Of a stretch of 64,000 nt of DNA, positions 15,263-23,685 are shown in pieces. Numbering within the stretch: the first letter of the stretch is position 1; the number at the start of each line of letters is the position of its first letter. Position numbers and translations under genes: made by a program. Source of the stretch: JBFKAV01 sp041621405 (lineage in GTDB: Bacteria > Pseudomonadota > Alphaproteobacteria > Rhodobacterales > Rhodobacteraceae); contig JBFKAV010000002.1 of assembly GCA_041621405.1 (NCBI GenBank), positions 18,765 through 82,764 of the forward strand, in the 5' to 3' direction. The notes under the pieces are model-generated. The model saw only the letters and a program-made list of their open reading frames with translations. It did no database searches and was not told the origin of the DNA.

Positions 15263-16083
15263 GCCATGAGCTCCAGCCAGGCGCGGATCGCCTTGACGCT
15301 CGCGGCCTCGTCGAGGAACGGGACATGGGCGCGGCCCGGCACCTCCGCGAAGATCATGTCGGGGCGGCGGCGGCGCATCTCTTCCGCCGTCTCCCGCGAG
15401 AGCAGGTCGGAGTGGGCACCGCGGATCAGCGCGAGCGGCAGGCCCTCGCAGGCGTCGTAGAGCGGCCAGAGGTCGGGGGCGGGGCCGTCGAAGGCGGCGA
15501 GGAAAGCTTCGCGGAGCCCCGGGTCGTAGGTAATCTTGAGCCGGCCCCCGGCCTCGAGGTAGTGCAGCCGCGCCTCTTCGAGCCAGCGCCCCGGCGGCAC
15601 CTCGTGGAAACCAGGGTTGTGGCGCGGCATCGCGGCGGCGGCCTCGGCATGGGTGCGCAGCGAGGGGTTTCGGCCGACGTAGTCCGAGATCCGCTCCAGC
15701 CCGGCGCGCTCGATCACAGGCCCGACGTCGTTGAGCGCAAGCCCGAGCAAGCGGTCCTTCGCGGTCGCCGCCAGCATCATCCCGATCAGCCCGCCGCGCG
15801 AGGTGCCGAGCACCGCGGCCTTCTCGATGCCGAGGCGGTCGAGCAGCATCAGGACGTCCTGCGCCTCGTTCGGCACGGTGTAGGACATCGGGTCGTCGGC
15901 CCAGTCGGACTGGCCGCGGCCGCGGTAGTCAGGGCGGATCAGGCGCAGGGGCGGCAGGTGCGGGGCGAGGTAGTCGAAGTCGCGGCCGGTGCGGGTCAGG
16001 CCGGGCAGGCAGAGAAGCGGCAGCCCCTCGCCCTCGTCGGTGTAGTACAGCGACAGCCCGTCCCAGGTGGTGTGGCGCGGCAT
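15259..16083 (-). CDS. Alpha/beta hydrolase
   Basis: 274 aa. The nucleophile elbow is GTSRGG (Ser about 106), PDYRGRGQS is the conserved strand turn, and GRAHVPFLDE is the catalytic His region. No lid signature identifies a substrate. Stop/start overlaps on both sides (15259-15262 and 16083) tie it to the haloacid dehalogenase and the ammonia-lyase, suggesting one small catabolic operon. Confidence 0.82.
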   Translation of the reverse strand: MPRHTTWDGLSLYYTDEGEGLPLLCLPGLTRTGRDFDYLAPHLPPLRLIRPDYRGRGQSDWADDPMSYTVPNEAQDVLMLLDRLGIEKAAVLGTSRGGLIGMMLAATAKDRLLGLALNDVGPVIERAGLERISDYVGRNPSLRTHAEAAAAMPRHNPGFHEVPPGRWLEEARLHYLEAGGRLKITYDPGLREAFLAAFDGPAPDLWPLYDACEGLPLALIRGAHSDLLSRETAEEMRRRRPDMIFAEVPGRAHVPFLDEAASVKAIRAWLELMA

Positions 16084-16772
16084 CAGGTCTTCCCCGCGAG
16101 GTCGGGGATCGGGGTCAGGTCGGACAGGACGTGGCGCGGCTTCGCGGGGAGCCGGTCCAACGGCTCCGCGGCACGGTTCACCCAGGCGGTGACGAAGCCG
16201 TAATGCGCGGCAGCAGCGGCGTCCCAGCCGTTCGAGGAGACGAAGAGCACCTCCCCCGGCGCGGTGCCGAAGCGTGCGCCGACGAGGTCGTAGACCCCGC
16301 GCGCGGGCTTGAAGATGCCGACCGCCTCGACCGAGAGCACGTCGTCGAGCAGCGCGCCGATCCCGGCCGAGGCGACGGCGGCCGAGAGCATGTCGGGCGA
16401 ACCGTTCGAGAGGATTCCGGTGACCAGGCCCTTCGCCTTCAGCGCCTCCAGCATTCCGCGCACTTCGGGGTAGGCGGCGAGCGCCCAGTAGAGACCGAGG
16501 AGGCGCTCGCGCAGGGCGTCGTCGTCGCCGAGACCCTGCGCCTCGAGCGCCCAGTCGAGCCCGTCCCGGGTGACGGTCCAGAAATCGGTATGGGCGGCCA
16601 TCACGGCGCGCAGCCAGGTGTATTGCAGCTGCTTGGCGCGCCAGTCGGCGGCGAGCTTCGGCCAGACCTCGGCGAGCTTCTCGCCGCCGGGCTCGGCGGC
16701 GGCCTGGCGCGCGGCGGCGGCGACGTCGAAAAGCGTGCCGTAGGCATCGAAGACGCAGGCGCGGATCGGCAT
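16083..16772 (-). CDS. Haloacid dehalogenase, type II (L-2-haloacid dehalogenase family)
   Basis: 229 aa. Residues equivalent to the L-DEX active site are all visible: D9 nucleophile (FDAYGTLFD) with T13, R45, S122-N123 (LSNGSP), K155 (FKPARGVY), Y161, and S179/S180, N181 and D184 (SSNGWD). The family hydrolyses (S)-2-haloacids to (R)-2-hydroxyacids. It is the first gene of the three-gene minus-strand set. Retention of the complete catalytic set supports genuine dehalogenase chemistry. Confidence 0.87.
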   Translation of the reverse strand: MPIRACVFDAYGTLFDVAAAARQAAAEPGGEKLAEVWPKLAADWRAKQLQYTWLRAVMAAHTDFWTVTRDGLDWALEAQGLGDDDALRERLLGLYWALAAYPEVRGMLEALKAKGLVTGILSNGSPDMLSAAVASAGIGALLDDVLSVEAVGIFKPARGVYDLVGARFGTAPGEVLFVSSNGWDAAAAAHYGFVTAWVNRAAEPLDRLPAKPRHVLSDLTPIPDLAGKT

Positions 16773-16946
16773 GGGCAGGCTCCTTCCACGCGGGCGAGAC
16801 TGGCACGCGGCGCGGGGCAGGGGAAGGGGAACGGGCGGGGTTTACATCGGCCCCACGAGGCGGCAGGCTCGCGGCAAGCCGGAGCACCTGCCCACGAAGG
16901 GCGGCCTCCCGAATTCACCCCTCTAGACGACCCGAAAGGATAGCCC

Positions 16947-17375
16947 ATGACCGAGGTCAAGGCGGGCGACACCGTTCGCATCCATTACACCGGCACGCTG
17001 GCAGACGGCACCGTGTTCGACAGCTCGGACGGCCGCGCGCCGCTCGAATTCACCGTCGGTTCGGGCCAGATCATCCCGGGCCTCGACTCCGCAATCTCCG
17101 GCATGGAGGTGGGCGAGGCCAAGACCGTGGAGGTTCCGGCTACCGACGCTTATCGCGAGCACGACCCGGAGCGGCTGCAGGAGTTTCCGCGCGCCCAGGT
17201 GCCCCAGGAGGTCCCGCTCGAGATCGGCACCGCGCTGGCGCTGCGCGGGCCCGACGGGCAGAGCCTGCCGGTCAGGGTGGCCGAGGTCACCGAGGAGGTG
17301 GTGGTGCTCGACGCCAACCACCCGCTCGCCGGCAAGGACCTGACGTTCGCCGTCGAGCTCGTCGAGATCGTCTGA
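16947..17375 (+). CDS. FKBP-type peptidyl-prolyl isomerase (SlyD/FkpB-like)
   Basis: 142 aa. The FKBP domain is split by an insert-in-flap chaperone domain. It opens with GDTVRIHYTGTLADGTVFDSS, followed by QIIPGLDSAISGMEVGE, then the flap (EVPATDAYREHDPERLQEFP), and closes with DANHPLAGKDLTFAVELVEI. The His-rich metal-binding tail of E. coli SlyD is absent. It is a cytoplasmic prolyl isomerase/chaperone. AAAGGAT precedes the ATG. A two-hairpin repeat starts 12 bp after the stop. Confidence 0.9.
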   Translation: MTEVKAGDTVRIHYTGTLADGTVFDSSDGRAPLEFTVGSGQIIPGLDSAISGMEVGEAKTVEVPATDAYREHDPERLQEFPRAQVPQEVPLEIGTALALRGPDGQSLPVRVAEVTEEVVVLDANHPLAGKDLTFAVELVEIV

Positions 17376-17387
17376 CGCCTGCAGGGC

Positions 17388-17456
17388 GGCGCGGCCTTGC
17401 GGCCGCAAGACCTTCCTCTCGCCCCCTCGCCTCTGGCGCGGGGGCTCGGGCGGGCC
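17388..17456 (+). repeat. Two-hairpin intergenic repeat, copy 2
   Basis: GCGGCC-TTGC-GGCCGC is followed by AAGACCTTCCTCTCG, then CCCCCTCGCC / GGCGCGGGGG arms around TCT, then CTCGGGC. It begins 12 bp past the FKBP stop in sense orientation. It is about 85% identical by eye to the copy at 52383-52449. Confidence 0.6.
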
Positions 17457-17561
17457 TCCGCCCATGGCTCGGCGGAGTGGCGCCGGCCCGGCGGTGCCAC
17501 CGATGCCGCGACGCTTCGGTCCGTGCTAGGCTCGCGGCTCATTCCAGGCAGGGAGGAGGCA

Positions 17562-17954
17562 ATGACCGACATGCACGGTATCACCTACTGGTCGGAGCTC
17601 GTGACGCGCAATCCCGAGGCGGCCCGCAGCTACTACGGCGCGGTTTGCGGCTGGGGCTGGGACAGGATGCAGACGGGCGAAGGCGGGGATTACCACGTCG
17701 CCATGGCGCAGGGCAGGCCGGTGGCCGCGGTGATGGACATGGCCGGTGTTCCGGGCATGGACAGGGTGCCGACGCGCTGGTTCACCTATATCGCTGTCGA
17801 CGATGTCGACGCCGCCGTGAAGGCGACCGAGGAGCGCGGCGGCAAGGTGATCCGCCCGCCCTTCGAGGTGCCGGGCGTGGGCCGGATCGCGATCCTGGAG
17901 GATCCGGGCGGTGCGGCGGTGGGCATGATGACGCCAGCGGCGATGCCGGGCTGA
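17562..17954 (+). CDS. VOC-family protein (glyoxalase/bleomycin-resistance fold)
   Basis: 130 aa, two beta-alpha-beta-beta-beta modules. ITYWSELVTRNPEAARSYYGAVCGW opens the first module and WFTYIAVDDVDAAVKATEERGGKV the second, ending with AILEDPGGAAVGMM. Such proteins bind a metal and a small ligand; the closest types are CFP32/hydroxylase-like stand-alone VOC proteins. The ATG at 17562 follows GGGAGGAGGCA. The next gene begins about 20 bp downstream. Confidence 0.85.
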   Translation: MTDMHGITYWSELVTRNPEAARSYYGAVCGWGWDRMQTGEGGDYHVAMAQGRPVAAVMDMAGVPGMDRVPTRWFTYIAVDDVDAAVKATEERGGKVIRPPFEVPGVGRIAILEDPGGAAVGMMTPAAMPG

Positions 17955-17972
17955 GGCGCGAGGGGGAGGGGC

Positions 17973-18560
17973 ATTGAGACGGCGATCGAGCGGATCCGGG
18001 CGCGGCTCCGCGAGCTACGGGAGGAGCTTGAGTCGGAGCTGGCGGAAGGCCGCGAGGAATTCCGCTGCCATATCGAGCGCCGACGGGTGGTTTTCGACGC
18101 CGAGGCCCGCGCCCGCCACCGCGCGGCGAAGGAGCGGCTCTCCGGCTTTCTCGCCCGCACCCGGCCCCTGGTGGTGCTGACGGCGCCAGTGATCTACGCG
18201 ATGGTCGTGCCGCTCGGCCTTCTCGATCTGACCGTGACGCTCTACCAGCGCGTCTGCTTCCCAGTCTTCCGCGTCCCCAAGGTCCGCCGCGGCGCCTACG
18301 TCTTCCTCGATCGCCACCAGCTCGGCTCCCTGGACGGGCTGCAGAAGCTCAACTGCGTCTATTGCGGCTACGCGAACGGCGTCATCGCCTATGCCCGCGA
18401 GGTGGCGGCGCACACCGAGCAGTACTGGTGTCCGATCAAGCATTCCCGTGCATTGCCCGACCCGCATAGCCGCTACCCCGGAATCCTACCCTTCGGCGAT
18501 GCCGAGAGCTTCCGCGAGGGGCTCGAGGCACAGCGGGCGGAACTGGACGAAGGGCGCTGA
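17973..18560 (+). CDS. Conserved hypothetical membrane-associated protein with a CxxC motif; probable ATT start
   Basis: 195 aa if read from ATT. An N-terminal charged coiled-coil (IETAIERIRARLRELREELE) is followed by a hydrophobic segment (LVVLTAPVIYAMVVPLGLLD) and a C-terminal domain with NCVYCGYANG and YWCPIKH, a possible metal or Fe-S site. No ATG, GTG or TTG exists in frame between the upstream stop (17952-17954) and GTG 18087, which would delete the coiled coil. GAGGGGGAGGGG sits just before the ATT at 17973. Family function is unknown to me. It is probably co-transcribed with the VOC gene. Confidence 0.65.
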   Translation: METAIERIRARLRELREELESELAEGREEFRCHIERRRVVFDAEARARHRAAKERLSGFLARTRPLVVLTAPVIYAMVVPLGLLDLTVTLYQRVCFPVFRVPKVRRGAYVFLDRHQLGSLDGLQKLNCVYCGYANGVIAYAREVAAHTEQYWCPIKHSRALPDPHSRYPGILPFGDAESFREGLEAQRAELDEGR

Positions 18561-18566
18561 GCGTCC

Positions 18567-19355
<789 letters not shown>

Positions 19356-19361
19356 GAACCG

Positions 19362-20588
19362 TCACCCATGAAATCTGGAGAGGAGAAGCGTGGCGTTGGT
19401 GCCGCCGAAGCCGAAGGAGTTGGAAAGAACGCTGTCGTGCGCCACGCCCTCGCGGAGCTCGGTGACGATCTCGTCGGGCCGGATCGCGGGGTCGAGCGTG
19501 GTCACGTTGATCGAGGGCGCGATGAAGCCATGCTCCATCATCAGGAGCGAATAGATCGCCTCGTGCACGCCGGTGGCGCCGAGCGAATGGCCGGTCATCG
19601 ACTTGGTCGAGCCGATCACCGGGTGGTCCTCGCCCATCACCCGGCGGATCGCCTCCACCTCGGTCACGTCGCCCGCCGGGGTCGAGGTGCCGTGGGCGTT
19701 GATGTAGCTGACCTTGCGGTCCTCGGGCAGGGTCGAGAGTGCGAGCCGCATCGAGCGCTCGCCGCCCTCGCCGGAGGGCGCCACCATGTCGTAGCCGTCG
19801 GATGTGGCGCCGTAGCCGGTGGCCTCGGCGTAGATCTTCGCGCCGCGGGCCCGGGCGTGCTCCAGCTCCTCCAGCACCACAACGCCGCCGCCGCCAGCGA
19901 TGACAAAGCCGTCGCGGGTGGCGTCGTAGGGGCGGGACGCGGTCTCGGGCGTGTCGTTGTACTTCGAGCTCATCGCGTTCATCGCGTCGAAGAGGCACGA
20001 GAGCGTCCAGTCGACCTCTTCCCCGCCGCCGGCGAAGACGATGTCCTGCTTGCCCAGCTGGATCTGCTCCACGCCGTTGCCGATGCAATGCGCCGAGGTC
20101 GAGCAGGCCGAGGTGATCGAGTAGTTCACGCCCTTGATCTTGAACGGCGTGGCCAGGCAGGCGGAATTGGTCGACGACATGCAGCGCGTCACCATGAACG
20201 GCCCCATGCGCTTCGGCGCGCCTTTCTCCATGACGATCCGGTGCGCCTCGAAGAAGTTCGAGGTCGAAGGCCCGCCCGAGCCCATGATCAACCCGCTGCG
20301 CGGATTGGAGACGTCGGACTCCTCGAGCCCGCTGTCGGCGATCGCCTGCTCCATGGCGATGAAGTTGTAGGCCGCGCCCGGGCCCATGAAGCGCAGGTCG
20401 CGCTTGTCGATCACGTCCTCGAGCACGATGTCCGGCTTCCCGTGCACCTGGCAGCGGAAGCCGTGCGCGGCATAGTCCTCGGCGAAGCTGATCCCCGAGC
20501 GGCCCGCCTTCAGCGCGGCGGTGACTTCCTCGGCGTTGTTGCCGATGGGCGAGACGATGCCGAGCCCGGTGATGACGACACGGCGCAT
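19362..20588 (-). CDS. fabB: 3-oxoacyl-[acyl-carrier-protein] synthase I
   Basis: 408 aa, thiolase fold. The Cys-His-His triad is seen as SACSTSAHCIG, NAHGTSTPAGD and GSTKSMTGHSLGATG (with the Lys). FabB extends the cis-3-decenoyl-ACP made by FabA, so this pair makes unsaturated fatty acids, mainly cis-vaccenate in these bacteria. It lies 12 bp downstream of fabA. Confidence 0.94.
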   Translation of the reverse strand: MRRVVITGLGIVSPIGNNAEEVTAALKAGRSGISFAEDYAAHGFRCQVHGKPDIVLEDVIDKRDLRFMGPGAAYNFIAMEQAIADSGLEESDVSNPRSGLIMGSGGPSTSNFFEAHRIVMEKGAPKRMGPFMVTRCMSSTNSACLATPFKIKGVNYSITSACSTSAHCIGNGVEQIQLGKQDIVFAGGGEEVDWTLSCLFDAMNAMSSKYNDTPETASRPYDATRDGFVIAGGGGVVVLEELEHARARGAKIYAEATGYGATSDGYDMVAPSGEGGERSMRLALSTLPEDRKVSYINAHGTSTPAGDVTEVEAIRRVMGEDHPVIGSTKSMTGHSLGATGVHEAIYSLLMMEHGFIAPSINVTTLDPAIRPDEIVTELREGVAHDSVLSNSFGFGGTNATLLLSRFHG

Positions 20589-20600
20589 GGGCGTTCCTCC

Positions 20601-21116
20601 TCAGTCGGCGGCAGGCGCGAGGCCGACCTTCATGTCCTTGACGATGTAGATGGTTTCGCCGTCGGCTTCCACGCGGCCGTCGGCCACGCCCATGGTCAGC
20701 CGGCGCGACTGCAGCGCCTTGGTGAAGTCGACGAAATAGGTGATCTTCTTGCGGTCGGGCCGGACCATGCCGGTGAGCTTCACCTCGCCTACCCCGAGCG
20801 CGTAGCCCTGGCCCTGCCAGCCGCGCCATCCGAGGTTGAAGCCGGTGAGCTGCCAGAGCCCGTCGAGGCCGAGGCAGCCCGGCATGATCGGATTGCCCGG
20901 GAAATGGCACTCGAAGAACCAGAGGTCGGGGTGGATGTCGAACTCGGCCACCACGTGGCCCTTGCCGTGCGGACCGCCGTCGCCAGAGATATCCGTGATC
21001 CGGTCCATCATCAGCATTGGCGGCAGCGGCAGCTGCGCGTTTCCGGGACCGAAGAGCTCGCCGCGGGCGCAGGCCAGCAGCGCCTCCTTGTCGAAGCTCG
21101 TCGGAAACTCGCCCAT
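20601..21116 (-). CDS. fabA: 3-hydroxydecanoyl-ACP dehydratase/isomerase
   Basis: 171 aa, hot-dog fold. The catalytic His and Asp are in WFFECHFPGNPIMPGCLGLDGLWQL (His about 71, Asp about 85). FabA dehydrates 3-hydroxydecanoyl-ACP and isomerises it to the cis-3 isomer. It is the first gene of the fab operon and is divergent from irr across a 192-bp region, so iron status could act on lipid synthesis through Irr; that link is inference. Confidence 0.94.
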   Translation of the reverse strand: MGEFPTSFDKEALLACARGELFGPGNAQLPLPPMLMMDRITDISGDGGPHGKGHVVAEFDIHPDLWFFECHFPGNPIMPGCLGLDGLWQLTGFNLGWRGWQGQGYALGVGEVKLTGMVRPDRKKITYFVDFTKALQSRRLTMGVADGRVEADGETIYIVKDMKVGLAPAAD

Positions 21117-21243
21117 TGCACCCGGCCCCCCGCCCGGTCTGGATCGTTCGGACTCCCTCTAGCACCCGGGTTCGCGCGCGTGCAAGGGCAAGACGGCCCC
21201 GGGCCGGAGCCGGGCGGCGTGCCGATCCGAGGGACGATTCATA

Positions 21244-21273
21244 TTGAAAACCGACGCTTGGGGGTTCTATACA
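21244..21273 (+). promoter_or_regulatory. Sigma-70-type promoter of irr
   Basis: TTGAAA (21244-21249), an 18-bp spacer and TATACA (21268-21273) lie 36 bp before the irr ATG. This is the most AT-rich part of the fabA-irr gap. No clear Irr/ICE dyad is visible. Confidence 0.6.
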
Positions 21274-21308
21274 AGGCGGACCGTAGCGGCAAAGGACAGC
21301 GCCGAGAG

Positions 21309-21725
21309 ATGACGCCCGAGGCCGAAAGAAGGGGATCGCGCTGGCTCGCCGGCGCGGGGCTCAGGCCCACGCGTCAGCGGCTGTCGCTGGCAGCGCTCCT
21401 GGTGGGCGACGGAAACGACCGCCACGTCACCGCCGAAAGCCTCTACGAGGCCGCCTGCGCCGCGGGCGAGAAGGTGTCGCTCGCCACCGTCTACAACACG
21501 CTCCGCGCCTTCTGCGAGGCCGGGCTGATCTGCGAGATCACGGTCGACGGCTCGAAGAGCTACTTCGACACGCGGGTCGACGACCACCCGCATTTCTACT
21601 GGGAAGACACCGCCGAGCTCACCGACGCCCCGGCCGCGGAGCTGGAATTCTCCCGCCTGCCGCAGGCGCCCGAGGGGGCCGAGGTGGCGCGGGTAGACGT
21701 GGTGATCCGGCTCCGGCGCGTCTGA
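21309..21725 (+). CDS. irr: Fur-family iron response regulator Irr
   Basis: 138 aa. The Fur DNA-binding domain reads GLRPTRQRLSLAALL, then HVTAESLYEAA and VSLATVYNTLRAFCEAGL. The metal/heme region is DDHPHFYWED, an HPH instead of the HHH run of rhizobial Irr, and there is no N-terminal heme-regulatory GCxxC motif. The regulatory Cys sites of Fur/Zur are also absent. In alphaproteobacteria Irr controls iron uptake and heme synthesis when iron is low. The irr-fabA divergence is characteristic of Rhodobacterales. Confidence 0.88.
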   Translation: MTPEAERRGSRWLAGAGLRPTRQRLSLAALLVGDGNDRHVTAESLYEAACAAGEKVSLATVYNTLRAFCEAGLICEITVDGSKSYFDTRVDDHPHFYWEDTAELTDAPAAELEFSRLPQAPEGAEVARVDVVIRLRRV

Positions 21726-21730
21726 AGCCG

Positions 21731-22771
21731 TCAGAACGGCGCGGACACCCCAAGCCGCAGGGCCTCATCCCTCAATTCCTCGCACGTCGCCGCGGGCAGC
21801 TCGATCCCTTCGGCGAGACCCCTCTCGGCATTCCGCGCCTCGGGTTCACCAGGAAAGAAGATTTCTTCCACCCCCGGCGCGCGCGGGGCCGATTTCAATG
21901 TCTCGATCATCTGCTCCATGTCCGCCTCGAACGCGGCGAGGGGCCGACAGGCGGCGATGTCGATGGCGATGGCGAGGTGGCCGACCCCGCTGCGCCCCTC
22001 GGCCACGTAGGGGCCGGTCACCGCTTGGCCGAAGCCGCTGCCGGACAGGACGCCCGAGAGCACGTCCATCAGGACCGAGATGCCATAGCCCTTGTGCCCG
22101 GCCATCGGCAGGATCGCACCGACGATGCCCGCCGCGGGGTCGGTGGTGGCCCGGCCCTCGGCGTCGATCGCCCAGCCTTCGGGGATCGCCTCGCCCCGCT
22201 GGCGGGAGAGGTAGAGCTTCCCGCGCGCCACCGACGTGTTGGCGATGTCGAGCATCATCGGCGGATAGCGACCAGCCGGCGCGGCCCAGGACCAGGGGTT
22301 GTTGCCCACCTGCTTCTGCCGCCCGCCCCAGGGCGCCATCGCGGGACTCGCGTTGGTGGAGAGAAAGCCGATGCAGCCCTCGGCGGCAGCCATGCGGGTG
22401 AAGTACATCGCCGTGCCGAAATGGCCTGAGTTCCGCACCGCGACCGCGCCGATCCCGTGCGCCCTGGCCGCAGCGATGGCCTCGCCCATGGCGCGGGCCG
22501 CGATGACCTGGCCGATGCCGTCCTGCCCGTCGAGCACCCTGAGCGCGCCGGCGTCGCTGACCACCCGGGGCTCGGCGGAAACGTCCATGGCGCCGCTGCG
22601 CATCCGGGCGGCGTACCAGAACGTGCGCATCACCCCGTGCGACTGATGGCCCCAGAGATCGGCCTGCACCAGGCTGTCGGCCAAGAGCCGCGCCGCCGCG
22701 TCCGGAACCCCGAGCTTGCCGTAGCACGCCGCCGCGAAGCTTCGAAGCGCCTCCGGCGGAACGCGGCTCAC
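21731..22771 (-). CDS. Malate/L-lactate dehydrogenase family (Ldh_2) oxidoreductase
   Basis: 346 aa, NAD(P)-dependent Ldh_2 fold, not the classical lactate dehydrogenase. Family signatures are HQSHGVMR, RNSGHFGTAMYF, GNNPWSWAAP and LPMAGHKGYGISVLMD. Substrates in this family include malate, ureidoglycolate, sulfolactate and delta-1-piperideine-2-carboxylate; I cannot choose. The start is GTG at 22771, overlapping the NAD kinase stop as GTGA, so an NADP-making enzyme and a dehydrogenase are translationally coupled. Confidence 0.83.
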   Translation of the reverse strand: MSRVPPEALRSFAAACYGKLGVPDAAARLLADSLVQADLWGHQSHGVMRTFWYAARMRSGAMDVSAEPRVVSDAGALRVLDGQDGIGQVIAARAMGEAIAAARAHGIGAVAVRNSGHFGTAMYFTRMAAAEGCIGFLSTNASPAMAPWGGRQKQVGNNPWSWAAPAGRYPPMMLDIANTSVARGKLYLSRQRGEAIPEGWAIDAEGRATTDPAAGIVGAILPMAGHKGYGISVLMDVLSGVLSGSGFGQAVTGPYVAEGRSGVGHLAIAIDIAACRPLAAFEADMEQMIETLKSAPRAPGVEEIFFPGEPEARNAERGLAEGIELPAATCEELRDEALRLGVSAPF

Positions 22772-23535
22772 GCGAACTGCTCGCGGATCAGCCGCTCCTC
22801 CAGCCCGTGGCCGGGGTCGAACAGGAGCCGGTGGCGCACGGCGTGCTCGATCTCGACTTCGACCGCCACCGCGACCGTCGACGAGCGGCTGTCGGCATCG
22901 GCCATCACCGGGCGCTTGTCGGCCTCGAGCACGTCGAAACGCACTTTGGCGCTGCTCGGCAGAAGCGCGCCGCGCCATCGCCGCGGCCGGAACGCCGCCA
23001 TCGCGGTCAGGGCCAGTACCTCGGCGCCGATCGGCAGGATCGGGCCGTGCGCCGAGTAGTTGTAGGCGGTCGATCCGGCGGGGGTGGCCACCAGCGCCCC
23101 GTCGCAGACCAACTCCTCCATCCTGACCCGGCCGTCCACGGTGATCCGGAGCTTCGCCGCCTGCGGCCCCGCGCGCAGGATCGAGACCTCGTTGATCGCC
23201 AGCGCCTCGGTCACTTCGCCGTCCGCGGCATGGGCGCGCATCCGCAACGGATGGATCACCTCCTCCTGGGCCTGGTCCAGCCGATCGTTGAGCCCCGCCT
23301 CGCCGTATTCGTTCATCAGAAAGCCGATCGTGCCGCAGTTCATGCCGTAGACCGGCACGTCGAGCGCCTGGGTGGCGTTCAGCGTCTGGAGCATGAAGCC
23401 GTCGCCGCCCAGCGCCACGATCACCTCGGCCTCGCCGGTCACGGCGTTGCCGTAGGAGGCCGAAAGCGCCCTCAGCGCCGCCTGCGCGATCTCGGCCTCG
23501 CTGGCGAGAAAGGCGATCTTCCGCCGTCCGGCCAT
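22768..23535 (-). CDS. nadK: NAD kinase
   Basis: 255 aa from ATG 23535 (an ATG at 23556 would add seven residues, MKPGGSA). The ATP/NAD kinase motif GGDG is in VALGGDGFMLQ, with INEVS and TPAGSTAYNYSAHGPILP as the conserved NAD-binding loop. It phosphorylates NAD to NADP in the cytoplasm. It is divergent from glyA and coupled at its 3' end to the Ldh_2-family gene. Confidence 0.92.
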   Translation of the reverse strand: MAGRRKIAFLASEAEIAQAALRALSASYGNAVTGEAEVIVALGGDGFMLQTLNATQALDVPVYGMNCGTIGFLMNEYGEAGLNDRLDQAQEEVIHPLRMRAHAADGEVTEALAINEVSILRAGPQAAKLRITVDGRVRMEELVCDGALVATPAGSTAYNYSAHGPILPIGAEVLALTAMAAFRPRRWRGALLPSSAKVRFDVLEADKRPVMADADSRSSTVAVAVEVEIEHAVRHRLLFDPGHGLEERLIREQFA

Positions 23536-23685
23536 GGCGCTCCCCCCCGGTTTCAAAAGTCATTGCAAGCGCGGATCGGAAACACAAGCGCCGCCCGGCC
23601 TGCAAGGAATGCCGCTTTCCGCACTTTGCGCCTTGGGGCGTTTCCGCTAGACAGCGCCCCATCCCCGGGCCGAGGAGGGCACCCC

